NCBI GenBank assembly: GCA_964450955.1
Contig: CAYVFI010000038.1
Coordinates: forward strand, 1 to 61,381
Direction: 5' to 3'
Source of the DNA: CAYNWT01 sp964450955
GTDB taxonomy: Bacteria > Planctomycetota > Planctomycetia > Planctomycetales > Planctomycetaceae
Length of the DNA: 61,381 bases
Positions 25,420 through 33,668 of the stretch are shown here, one piece after another. Numbering within the stretch: the first letter of the stretch is position 1; every line of letters starts with the position of its first letter. Below the pieces are notes generated by a model. The model saw nothing but the letters and a program-made list of their open reading frames with translations, made no database searches and was not told where the DNA came from. The translations under genes were made by a program, and so were the position numbers.

Positions 25420-25914
25420 ATGAGTGAGCCAAACGAGAACCCATACGCGGCTCCGCCGACAACGGAACAGATTGAAGCACCACCACCGACAGAAGGACGC
25501 CGTGCCCCCTACGCATTGTGGATAGCCGTGGTACTCATCAACTTGCCAGTTCCGGTCATGTTTGGCATGACAACCACAACGGGCTTTGGCCGCATTGGCA
25601 TGCCGTTCGGGATTCTATTGGTCGGTGCCGTTGGCCTGTTGTTGTGCAAAGAATACCGGGTCATGATGAGGAACCTCTCAATGGGGGCCATCGCGACCGC
25701 TTTGAGCCAATTCTATCCGGTTCTCCACATCTTTGTTGGGATAATGGCAACCGGCATTTGCGGTGGCACGACCGACCGTGCGAGCCCCGGGATGGATGGA
25801 ATCATCCAGATCACCGTAGCCACAATCATCACGGGAGTGGGTCTAATTCTTCCATCACTTGTCGTCGGATACCTGTTTGCGTGGATTGGTTCACAGTTTC
25901 GGGGTTCCCGCTGA
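25420..25914 (+). CDS. Small NPY-motif membrane protein B
   Basis: A 164-residue hypothetical protein. It begins MSEPNENPYAAPPTTEQIEA, a Pro/Glu-rich cytosolic tail with the NPY motif, followed by four hydrophobic segments. It shares the N-terminal pattern with the gene 15 bp upstream and with the 144-residue protein at 54590. No catalytic motif is visible; transport, signalling or membrane-organising roles all remain open. Confidence 0.75.
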   Translation: MSEPNENPYAAPPTTEQIEAPPPTEGRRAPYALWIAVVLINLPVPVMFGMTTTTGFGRIGMPFGILLVGAVGLLLCKEYRVMMRNLSMGAIATALSQFYPVLHIFVGIMATGICGGTTDRASPGMDGIIQITVATIITGVGLILPSLVVGYLFAWIGSQFRGSR

Positions 25915-26007
25915 ACGCAGCGTCGGTCGTCCGATTGTTCCAACAACCAACAATGTTCGTTACCTTGATGGAAGAACCCACGCAATCATTTGCCTGAGAG
26001 TCAGATA

Positions 26008-27936
26008 ATGAACCCAACAAGATCCCTGGTTTGCGCCGCCGCGATGGTTGTGGCGCCACTTTGTGCCCACGCGGCTGAAGCCCCCGCGAATTCGCTGACC
26101 ATTGCTGAACAGCGTAGTGGCTGGAAGATGCTGTTCGATGGCAAGTCATTGGACAACTGGCGGAACTTCAAGAAAGACAAAGTCAGCGACGGCTGGCAAA
26201 TCAAAGACGGAACCATCAGCCGTGTCGGCAAAGCCGGCGACATTATGACCAAAGAGAAATACGAGTACTTCGAACTGCAGCTCGAATACAAAATCTCAAA
26301 GGGCGGAAACAGCGGCCTGATGTTCCACGTGACCGAAGAAGAAGGGACTCCTTGGAGAACCGGTCCTGAGGTGCAAATCCAGGACAACGTCGATGGACAC
26401 GACCCACAAAAATCCGGCTGGCTTTATCAACTCTACGAACCGCAGGTTCCCAATTGGGCTCGCATCCCCGGCAGTAAAAAGAAGCACGACGACGGAACCC
26501 GGCCGGCTGGCGAGTGGAACCATCTGTATCTCCGCATCGGTTCACCGAAGGAAGGTGGCGTGAGCGAAGTCTGCATGAACGGTATTAGCTACTTCAAATT
26601 CAAGATGGGCACCGCCGACTGGAACCGCCGCGTTGCCAAAAGCAAGTTCTCAAAGTTCCCTGGTTTCGGCAAAGCCGGCAAGGGACACATCTGCCTGCAG
26701 GACCACGGCAACGAAGTCGCGTTCCGCAACATCAAGATCCGCGTACTGGGCGATGACGCCGGACCAAAGAACCCAATCGACGGCGAACTCGCACTCAAAG
26801 GCGCAAATGCGTTTCCGAACATCCAGTGGGAAGGCTGGGAAGGTGTCAACGACGACACCGGGAAGAAAGATCCGCTGCGACCAATGGTTCTGACGCACGC
26901 AGGCGACGGCAGCGGGAACCTATTCATGGCCAGTCAGCACGGCATGATCCATGCGTTTAAAAACGATGCTTCAACAACAGACGCCAGCTTGTTTCTAAAC
27001 ATCCGCGACAACGTCAAGCACTTCAGGACACGCGGCGGCAACGAAGAAGGCCTGCTGGGGCTCGCGTTCCACCCGGACTACAAGTCCAACGGCAAGTTCT
27101 ACGTTTACTACACGTCAGCGAACGAACGTCTGAAGTCCATCGTCTCTGAATTCAAAGTGTCAGACGACCCGATGAAGGCCGACGCTGCCAGCGAACGCAT
27201 CGTCATGAAAATTGATCAACCCTTCATGAACCACAACGGTGGCTCAATGGAGTTCGGTCCTGACGGCTATCTATACATCGGCCTGGGCGACGGCGGCAGC
27301 CGCAACGACCCATACGCCAACGGCCAAAATCTTGGCACCATGATGGGCAAGATTCTGCGTATCGATGTCAACAAGACCGACGGCGACAAAGGTTACGCGG
27401 TTCCAACCGACAACCCATTCGTTGGTCGCGAAGGCGCACTACCTGAAATCTATTCCTACGGTTGGCGTAACCCGTGGCGATTGGCGTTCGACAGAGCGAC
27501 CGGCGCGTTGTGGGTCGCAGACGTTGGCCAGGATTTATGGGAAGAAATCAACGTGGTTGAAAAGGGCGGAAACTACGGCTGGAGCGTCAAGGAAGCCAGC
27601 CGATTGTTCAACAACGTCGCCCCGTTCACCAAAGAAGAACCAATCGAACCGATCTGGGAATACGACCACCAGATCGGCAAGTCCATCACCGGTGGAGTTG
27701 TCTACAACGGCAGCAAGGTTCCGGAGCTCAAGGGCAAGTACCTATATGCAGACTATGTCTCCGGCCGCATTTGGGCGCTTGGCTACGACGCTGCGTCAAA
27801 GAAGGCAACGCAAAACCATTCCGTCATCGACGGGGGCCTGCCTGTTCTTGCCTTCGGCCAGGACGAAGCCGGCGAAGTGTACTACTTCATCGAGTCACTA
27901 AACGGTCAGAGCATTTTCCGTTTTGAGAAGAAGTAG
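26008..27936 (+). CDS. Secreted DUF1080 (3-keto-glycoside hydrolase-like) – PQQ-type sugar dehydrogenase fusion
   Basis: A 642-residue exported protein with a signal peptide ending near AHAAEAP. The N-terminal domain (about residues 28-255) is DUF1080: GWKMLFDGKSLDNWRN, EYFELQLEYKISKGGNSGLMFHV, GEWNHLYLRI and CLQDHGNEVAFRNIKIR. DUF1080 members act on 3-keto-disaccharides. The C-terminal domain (about 275-640) is a glucose/sorbosone dehydrogenase propeller: EEGLLGLAFHPDYKSNGKFYVYY, MNHNGGSMEFGPDGYLYIGLGDGG and GWRNPWRLAFD, where PQQ is expected. The frame is open to 25990 with a TTG; the ATG at 26008 is preferred. The fusion joins a hydrolase with an oxidase that could make its keto-substrate, which is inference. 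A strong terminator follows. Confidence 0.93.
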   Translation: MNPTRSLVCAAAMVVAPLCAHAAEAPANSLTIAEQRSGWKMLFDGKSLDNWRNFKKDKVSDGWQIKDGTISRVGKAGDIMTKEKYEYFELQLEYKISKGGNSGLMFHVTEEEGTPWRTGPEVQIQDNVDGHDPQKSGWLYQLYEPQVPNWARIPGSKKKHDDGTRPAGEWNHLYLRIGSPKEGGVSEVCMNGISYFKFKMGTADWNRRVAKSKFSKFPGFGKAGKGHICLQDHGNEVAFRNIKIRVLGDDAGPKNPIDGELALKGANAFPNIQWEGWEGVNDDTGKKDPLRPMVLTHAGDGSGNLFMASQHGMIHAFKNDASTTDASLFLNIRDNVKHFRTRGGNEEGLLGLAFHPDYKSNGKFYVYYTSANERLKSIVSEFKVSDDPMKADAASERIVMKIDQPFMNHNGGSMEFGPDGYLYIGLGDGGSRNDPYANGQNLGTMMGKILRIDVNKTDGDKGYAVPTDNPFVGREGALPEIYSYGWRNPWRLAFDRATGALWVADVGQDLWEEINVVEKGGNYGWSVKEASRLFNNVAPFTKEEPIEPIWEYDHQIGKSITGGVVYNGSKVPELKGKYLYADYVSGRIWALGYDAASKKATQNHSVIDGGLPVLAFGQDEAGEVYYFIESLNGQSIFRFEKK

Positions 27937-28294
27937 ACTGCTCACGCAAGACCGCGACACACGGAGTTCGATCAGCCCGATCGAACTCCGTTTTTTTTTT
28001 CGTTCCCGGGACAGACTCGTTGGCGTCTTTGCCTTGTTGACGTTTTGCTGATGTGGCCGGGCCTGGAGAGGCTGCGCTTGCGGTCTGAGTTGTTGTACCC
28101 GGCCTGGCTGCCGTCTTGTCCCTTTTTCGCGTGCCTCGCGCGGCCAGGTCTAAGAATCTGGCCGTGGTGCTGAAGGTCGGCAATCTTTTGGGGAATCTGG
28201 CGGGGAACCGCAGCGGACGCTGATTTGATTGCGTTTCGCCTGTCGATAGACTGGAGTCAGACTCTCCTCCCGCCTTCCTGCACCGGAACCCACC
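27937..28294. other. Intergenic region with a strong terminator
   Basis: The terminator (27962-28000) lies in the first 60 bp. The remaining ~295 bp, a GC-rich stretch with no supported gene, should contain the promoter for the Gfo/Idh/MocA gene; no motif is clear. Confidence 0.5.
27962..28000 (+). terminator. Intrinsic terminator after the DUF1080/GSDH fusion gene
   Basis: A perfect 12-bp stem (27962-27973 with 27979-27990), a 5-nt loop (agccc) and a run of ten T residues (27991-28000). It lies 26 bp beyond the stop codon. This is the strongest terminator in the window. Confidence 0.97.
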
Positions 28295-29866
28295 ATGGCC
28301 GATCAATCTCGACGTTCTTTCCTTGCCGCGTCTGCCAGCGCGACTCTGGCTACAACCGGGCTCTCGCGCGTCATCGCCGCGCCGACTGCGTTTAAGGCTC
28401 AGCAGGATAGTCAGACAATTCGGATGGCGGTTATCGGAGCCGGTGGGCGAGGCGGCAGTCATGTTCAGGCCTGGTTGAACGCGGCCAACTGCGAGATCGC
28501 GGCGATTGTTGATGTCGATGATGCTCAGGCGAAGAGAAAAGTCGACCAGATTGAGAAGTACTACAAAAAGAAGAACCAGGCGGCTCCGCCCATCAAGACG
28601 GCTCGCGACATTCGTGAGATTCTGGACGACGACTCAATCAATACAGTCAGCATCGCAACGCCCAACCACTGGCACGCGTTGGGTGGTGTCTGGGCAATGC
28701 AGGCTGGCAAAGATGCGTACATCGAAAAGCCTGTGTGTCACAACATTCAGGAAGGAGCCGCATTGATTGCTGCGGCTCGTGGGCTGGGTCGCATTTGTCA
28801 GGTGGGAACACAGTGCCGTTCGGCTCAGGCTCTGCAGGAGGCAATGGCGTTCATTAAGTCCGGTGGCATCGGCGAAGTAAAACTCGCTCGCGGACTCTGC
28901 TACAAACGCCGCGCGGCGATTGGACCATTGGGCGACTACAAGGTTCCAGAGAACTGTGACTTCGATTTGTGGAGCGGACCGGCGACGTTTACTAGTCCGA
29001 AAGTCACGCGCGGTCGGTTCCATTACGACTGGCACTGGCAGCGGCACTACGGTAACGGCGACCTGGGGAATCAGGGTCCGCACCAGACCGATATCGCTCG
29101 CTGGGGACTGGGCGTTGACACACATCCGAATTCGATTGTCAGCTACGGCGGCCGTTTGGGTTACCAGGCGGAGAAAAAAGATGCGAAGTATGTCGATGCC
29201 GGTGACACGGCCAACACAGAAGTTTCGATTTATGACTATGGCGACAAGTGCCTGGTCTTCGAAACGCGTGGTCTGGGTGTGAAAGGTTCTGACGATCCGA
29301 TTGTCAACAAGTTGTTCCAGCGGAAGCCAAAAGATGGCAACGTGATTGGTGTCATTTTCTTTGGCAGCGAAGGGTACCTGGCTCAGCGCAGTTACTCGCA
29401 CTGCACGGCTTACGACAAGAACTTCAACGTCATCAAGGAGTTCAAAGGCGGCGGCGACCACTTTGGCAACTTCCTGCAGGCGTGCCGCAGTCGGAATCAC
29501 AAAGAACTTAACGCCGACGTCCGTGAGGGGCACCTTTCAGCCGGTGTCAGCCATCTTGGCAACATTTCGTACTATCTGGGCGAAGGGAACAAGCAGTCGG
29601 TCAAGCAGATTGGCGAAACCCTGTCCGGCATCAAGAGTCTGGATGACAACGAAGAGACGCTGTCTCGAACCGTGAAGCACCTGCAAAAGAACGGCGTCGA
29701 TCTTGCAAAGTACCCGATGTCCATGGGCCCGGTGCTGAATTTTGATCCGGAAAAGGAAACCTTCGCAGACAATGCAGCAGCCGACGCGATGCTGACACGC
29801 GAGTACCGTGACGGTTTCGTTTGCCCCAAACCGAGCGAGATTAAGGTCAGAGAAAAGGTTGGCTAG
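28295..29866 (+). CDS. Tat-exported Gfo/Idh/MocA family oxidoreductase
   Basis: A 523-residue protein. The N-terminus has a twin-arginine signal (ADQSRRSFLAASASATLA). An NAD(P)-binding Rossmann domain (AVIGAGGRGGSHVQAWL near residue 45) follows, then the Gfo/Idh/MocA motif EKP in AYIEKPVCHN. The C-terminal domain includes RGRFHYDWHWQRHYGNGDLGNQGPHQTDIARWG. Members oxidise or reduce sugars or their derivatives; some are glucoside 3-dehydrogenases. Placement beside the DUF1080/GSDH gene fits a shared sugar route, but a terminator lies between. Its Tat signal means it folds before export, which suits a bound nucleotide cofactor. Confidence 0.94.
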   Translation: MADQSRRSFLAASASATLATTGLSRVIAAPTAFKAQQDSQTIRMAVIGAGGRGGSHVQAWLNAANCEIAAIVDVDDAQAKRKVDQIEKYYKKKNQAAPPIKTARDIREILDDDSINTVSIATPNHWHALGGVWAMQAGKDAYIEKPVCHNIQEGAALIAAARGLGRICQVGTQCRSAQALQEAMAFIKSGGIGEVKLARGLCYKRRAAIGPLGDYKVPENCDFDLWSGPATFTSPKVTRGRFHYDWHWQRHYGNGDLGNQGPHQTDIARWGLGVDTHPNSIVSYGGRLGYQAEKKDAKYVDAGDTANTEVSIYDYGDKCLVFETRGLGVKGSDDPIVNKLFQRKPKDGNVIGVIFFGSEGYLAQRSYSHCTAYDKNFNVIKEFKGGGDHFGNFLQACRSRNHKELNADVREGHLSAGVSHLGNISYYLGEGNKQSVKQIGETLSGIKSLDDNEETLSRTVKHLQKNGVDLAKYPMSMGPVLNFDPEKETFADNAAADAMLTREYRDGFVCPKPSEIKVREKVG

Positions 29867-30205
29867 ATACGCAGGTTGTCAGGCCAAGTCCGGTTGGCCC
29901 GGGAATGTAGCCGACTGAGGCCCTCAGTCGGTTCGCCGCAAAGCGGCGAGTTGCAGGCTGGTCAACTCAGCACGGGCTCGATTCCGGCCATGGTTTTCGC
30001 ACAGCCTGCGAAAATACGCCTTACCGGCCTCTGCGGCGCCTAATCTGACTTCTGCCATCGCGCCGATACCTGTGCTGCGGGGAACCTTGCTTTGCCACAT
30101 TCGTGTGGCTGGACTAAAGTCCGTCATTCAACCCGGCGCGATTTCGCGCCGTTGGACGTACGGATGCCACACACAACTGCGGATTAGTCCGCAATCAGGA
30201 ATAGC
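29867..30205. promoter_or_regulatory. Multi-hairpin intergenic region upstream of ftsH
   Basis: This 339-bp stretch has no supported gene. It contains several near-perfect inverted repeats: arms 29911-29920/29922-29931, 29934-29939/29943-29948, 30094-30099/30104-30109 (TTCG loop), 30135-30141/30144-30150 and 30178-30183/30188-30193. A longer-range pair joins 29953-29959 with 30003-30009. It could be a structured 5' leader of ftsH or a cluster of dispersed repeats; the ftsH promoter must lie here. Confidence 0.6.
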
Positions 30206-32179
30206 ATGGCGGATCAGGAAACGCAGAAGCCTCAGGGTAATCAGCGAGGACCAAAGAAGGACGGCGAACAGCCCAGGTCCCGGAACCCGTTCGGGCCGCT
30301 CACCTTACTACTGGTGATCGGGCTGTTTATCTCGCTGATATTCATGTTCAACTCACCGACGTACTACGGCTCTCAGGTCAAATACAGTGAGTTCCTTGAA
30401 CAGCTTGAAAAAGACAATGTGAAGTCGGTGCAGTTCGCAGGCGAAGCCATCAAGGGCGAATGGAAAGAGGTCTGGGAACGCGATGGTGAGAAGTTGCAGA
30501 TTAACTTCAACACCACGTTGCCGCCGATGCAGTTGGAAGATCGCAGCCTGTTGCCGCGTCTGAAAGAACTGGGAGTCGACACCAAAAGCGAACCGGCTGG
30601 TATCGGTCGGGCGATGATTCTAAACCTCGTGCTGTTTGGCATGATGATGGCGTTCCTGTGGTTCATGATCAGACGGAACTCTGATCCCATGGGTGGCGGC
30701 ATGATGGGTTCGTTCATCAAAAGCCCTGCGAAACGGTTTCAGGCCAGCGAACAGCCAACAACATTCGATGACGTTGCCGCAATGGACAACGCGAAGTTGG
30801 AACTCCAGGAGATTGTTGAGTTCCTTAAAGACTCCACGAAGTTCACCAAACTGGGAGCTCGCATTCCCAAAGGTGTCTTGCTGATGGGCCAGCCGGGAAC
30901 CGGTAAGACGTTGCTGGCTCGAGCAACTGCGGGTGAAGCTGGAGTTCCATTCTTTTCCATTAACGGTTCTGAGTTCATTCAGATGTTTGTTGGCGTCGGT
31001 GCCAGCCGTGTTCGTGACCTGTTTCGAACCGCGAAAGACGCGTCGCCGTGTATCGTGTTTATTGATGAAATCGATGCAGTGGGTCGCGTTCGTGGTGCCG
31101 GCGTTGGCGGTGGACATGACGAACGCGAACAAACGCTAAACCAAATTCTCGGCGAGATGGACGGATTCCAACAGGGTGAAACGGTCATCGTACTGGCCGC
31201 AACCAACCGACCAGACGTACTGGACCCGGCACTGTTGCGACCGGGCCGCTTCGACCGTCACATTGCCGTTGAGAAACCGACAAAAGAAGGACGCATCGCG
31301 ATCCTGAAAATTCACAGCCGCAAGGTGCCGCTGGATGACGAGGTCGATTTGGAAGCTGTCGCGACCAGCGCGGTTGGTTTCTCCGGAGCCGACCTGCAAA
31401 ACCTGGTCAACGAAGCTGCGCTCAATGCGACTCGCAAGAACCAGAAGCGCGTGAAGATGGACGACTTTGAGACGGCTCGGGACCGAGTTCTGATGGGGCC
31501 GGTTCGAGAAGAGGTTCTATCCGATTACGAAAAGCGAATGACGGCGTACCACGAAGCCGGGCACGCACTGATTGCGTGGTTGATCCCGGAACTCGACCGC
31601 GTTCACAAAGTCACAATCATCCCGCGCGGCCGCGCCCTGGGGGTGACTCAGTTGTTGCCTGAGGAAGAACGCTACAACATTGGCGAGAAGCGATTGCACT
31701 CGCAGTTGGTCATGATGTTGGCTGGTCGCGCGGCAGAGAAGCTGATCTTTGACGAGTACTCAGCGGGTGCTGAAGACGACCTCAACCGGGCGACTCAGTT
31801 GTCACGGCGAATGGTCGGGCATTGGGGGATGAGCGAAAAAATTGGCCCGGTTGCGTTCCGTCAGGGCGGCGAACACCCGTTTCTTGGCAAAGAAATGCAC
31901 GAACAGCGCGCGTTCAGCGAAGAGACGGCTCGCATCATCGACCTTGAAATTCAAAACATCCTCGTCACCGCAGGCGAACGCGCGACCAACATGCTGGACA
32001 CGAACCGCGACAAGCTGGTCGCGTTGGCTGAAGCGCTGGTGTCAGCGGAGAGCCTGGACACGAAGGAAATCACCGAACTTCTGGGCCAACGCGCCGGGGC
32101 GATTGAAGATAAGAAAGAACCCGCAGCAGAGCAGGGTGGCGATGACGCCAGCGGAGACAACAGTGACGAAACTGCTTGA
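30206..32179 (+). CDS. ftsH: ATP-dependent zinc metalloprotease FtsH
   Basis: A 657-residue membrane-bound AAA+ protease that degrades unassembled and regulatory membrane proteins. Two membrane segments lie near residues 33-53 and 140-160. The AAA+ module has Walker A GQPGTGKT near residue 227, Walker B CIVFIDEID, and the second region of homology ending RPGRFDR. The protease has HEAGH near residue 449 and a metal-binding Asp in AGAEDDLNRAT. The C-terminal tail is short, acidic and likely flexible. The 3' end overlaps the next gene (an SDR). The multi-hairpin leader upstream may control it. Confidence 0.97.
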   Translation: MADQETQKPQGNQRGPKKDGEQPRSRNPFGPLTLLLVIGLFISLIFMFNSPTYYGSQVKYSEFLEQLEKDNVKSVQFAGEAIKGEWKEVWERDGEKLQINFNTTLPPMQLEDRSLLPRLKELGVDTKSEPAGIGRAMILNLVLFGMMMAFLWFMIRRNSDPMGGGMMGSFIKSPAKRFQASEQPTTFDDVAAMDNAKLELQEIVEFLKDSTKFTKLGARIPKGVLLMGQPGTGKTLLARATAGEAGVPFFSINGSEFIQMFVGVGASRVRDLFRTAKDASPCIVFIDEIDAVGRVRGAGVGGGHDEREQTLNQILGEMDGFQQGETVIVLAATNRPDVLDPALLRPGRFDRHIAVEKPTKEGRIAILKIHSRKVPLDDEVDLEAVATSAVGFSGADLQNLVNEAALNATRKNQKRVKMDDFETARDRVLMGPVREEVLSDYEKRMTAYHEAGHALIAWLIPELDRVHKVTIIPRGRALGVTQLLPEEERYNIGEKRLHSQLVMMLAGRAAEKLIFDEYSAGAEDDLNRATQLSRRMVGHWGMSEKIGPVAFRQGGEHPFLGKEMHEQRAFSEETARIIDLEIQNILVTAGERATNMLDTNRDKLVALAEALVSAESLDTKEITELLGQRAGAIEDKKEPAAEQGGDDASGDNSDETA

Positions 32180-32972
32180 CGGTAAAGTCGCCGTTGTCAC
32201 CGGCTCAGGACGCGGTCTGGGCCGCGCATTTGCTGAACATCTTGCAGGGCTTGGCTGTGCAATCGGCGTGCATGGCATGCGCGAACACGGGCCGTCGGAA
32301 TATGGCGAGGGCACCACGCTGACCGCGACTGCTGAAACCATTGGCGAAACACATGGCGTGAAAACAGTCCGCGTGTTGGGCGATCTAACAAAGTCAGACG
32401 ACGTCAATCGGATTGTGACTGAAGTCGAAAATCAGCTTGGCGGCGTGGACATTTTGGTCCACAACGCCGGTGGAGATATTGCTGACGCAGGTGGCAAGCC
32501 GAATCCAAACGATGCTGTCGGTATCAAAGAAGTCGATGTGAAATCGGTTCTCGATCGCAACATGCTTAGCACGATTCTAATCTGCCAACGCGTCGCGCCG
32601 GGGATGATGGAACGCAAACACGGGCGTATTATCACGATCAGTTCAATCGCCGCGTTCTGCGGGAACGCCAACAGCGCGATCTATTCGACGGCGAAGGCTG
32701 GCGTTGTGGAATACACCCGCTGCCTGGCCGAACAGATGCGTCCGCACAACGTAACCGTAAACAGCATCGCACCCGGTGATACGCGGACGGGTCGTTACCT
32801 TGGAACTCGTGAAGTTCCCGAAAATCGGCTCGCTACGGACGGAACCCTGGAACGCGTCGCGCTGGTAGACGAAGTGGCTCGCGTTGTGGAAGTATTTGCC
32901 GGGCCGATGGGCGATTTTATTTCCGGCCAGGTACTGCGAGTGGATGGTGGCAGTCAGATTTGGCCCGCGTAG
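32142..32972 (+). CDS. Short-chain dehydrogenase/reductase
   Basis: A 276-residue SDR. The cofactor motif is TGSGRGLGRAF (TGxxxGxG) near residue 20, followed by HNAGGDI. The catalytic Ser is in ITISSIAAF, the catalytic Tyr and Lys in YSTAKAGVVEY, and the C-terminal GQVLRVDGGSQIW is typical. Classical SDRs act on ketones or hydroxyls; the substrate here is unknown. The ATG at 32142 overlaps the ftsH end by 38 bases. An alternative GTG at 32163, preceded by GGAG at 6 nt, is equally good and would remove seven residues. The overlap suggests coupled translation with ftsH. Confidence 0.93.
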   Translation: MTPAETTVTKLLDGKVAVVTGSGRGLGRAFAEHLAGLGCAIGVHGMREHGPSEYGEGTTLTATAETIGETHGVKTVRVLGDLTKSDDVNRIVTEVENQLGGVDILVHNAGGDIADAGGKPNPNDAVGIKEVDVKSVLDRNMLSTILICQRVAPGMMERKHGRIITISSIAAFCGNANSAIYSTAKAGVVEYTRCLAEQMRPHNVTVNSIAPGDTRTGRYLGTREVPENRLATDGTLERVALVDEVARVVEVFAGPMGDFISGQVLRVDGGSQIWPA

Positions 32973-33017
32973 TCGGAGTTGGCTGTGCTGTCTTAGTGTT
33001 TTGGGCCGAGGTCAGGC

Positions 33018-33085
33018 GTAGTGGACGAGGCCACGAGTCCCGGATGTTTGTGGGCAATTGGGGGACTCGTTGCCTCGCCCACTAC
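33018..33085. repeat. Long hairpin repeat upstream of msrA
   Basis: An inverted repeat with two 24-nt arms (33018-33041 and 33062-33085) that differ at about two positions, and a loop of ~20 nt. The right-hand arm reappears once more as a solo copy at 49561-49585. It lies 6 to 24 nt upstream of the two possible msrA starts and could affect its translation or act as a REP-like element. Confidence 0.85.
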
Positions 33086-33108
33086 CTGGAATGCAGAAAG
33101 TAAATGAC

Positions 33109-33642
33109 ATGACTCAACTTGCAACATTTGGTGGTGGCTGTTTCTGGTGCACAGAAGCCGTGTTCCAAAAGCTGAAAGGTGTCTCGAAGGTTGTGTCGGG
33201 CTACGCAGCCGGTGATACCGAGTCGCCAAACTATCAGGCCATTTGCACCGGAACCACGGGGCACGCCGAAGTGATTCAAATCACCTTCGACGCCGATGTC
33301 ATCACATTCGAAGATCTGCTGGCTGTTCACTTCGCGACCCACGATCCCACAACGCTGAACCAGCAGGGAGCCGATCGGGGCACTCAATATCGATCCATCG
33401 TTTTGTACCACGATGAGGCTCAAAAAGTCGCCGCGGAAAAAATGATCGAAGAACTAACCGCCGCCGGCGAGTTCCCGAATCCGATTGTGACAACCGTCGA
33501 ACCGCTGCCCACCTTCTATCCGGCGGAGGGGTATCACCAGAATTACTTCAACGCGAACCCCGGGCAGCCATACTGCATGGCGGTCATTCCACCGAAGCTG
33601 GCAAAGTTGCAGGCCAGGTTCGCTGACAAACTGGCCGACTGA
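33109..33642 (+). CDS. msrA: Peptide methionine-S-sulfoxide reductase MsrA
   Basis: A 177-residue enzyme that reduces methionine-S-sulfoxide in damaged proteins. The catalytic motif GGCFWCTEAVF is near residue 9, followed by SGYAAGDTESPNYQAICTGTTGHAEV, FATHDPTTLNQQGADRGTQYRS, and FYPAEGYHQNYFNANP near the C-terminus. Only one clear resolving-type Cys is present near the C-terminus (PYCMAV). The frame is open to 33058; ATGs at 33091 and 33109 both fit, and the second gives a start just before the conserved core. A hairpin repeat lies directly upstream. Confidence 0.95.
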   Translation: MTQLATFGGGCFWCTEAVFQKLKGVSKVVSGYAAGDTESPNYQAICTGTTGHAEVIQITFDADVITFEDLLAVHFATHDPTTLNQQGADRGTQYRSIVLYHDEAQKVAAEKMIEELTAAGEFPNPIVTTVEPLPTFYPAEGYHQNYFNANPGQPYCMAVIPPKLAKLQARFADKLAD

Positions 33643-33668
33643 ACCGGACGCGCGGCGGCGTACGATGT

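Noticed and set aside
28634..29533. 299-codon minus-strand frame inside the Gfo/Idh/MocA gene
   Set aside because: Antisense shadow of a strongly supported enzyme.
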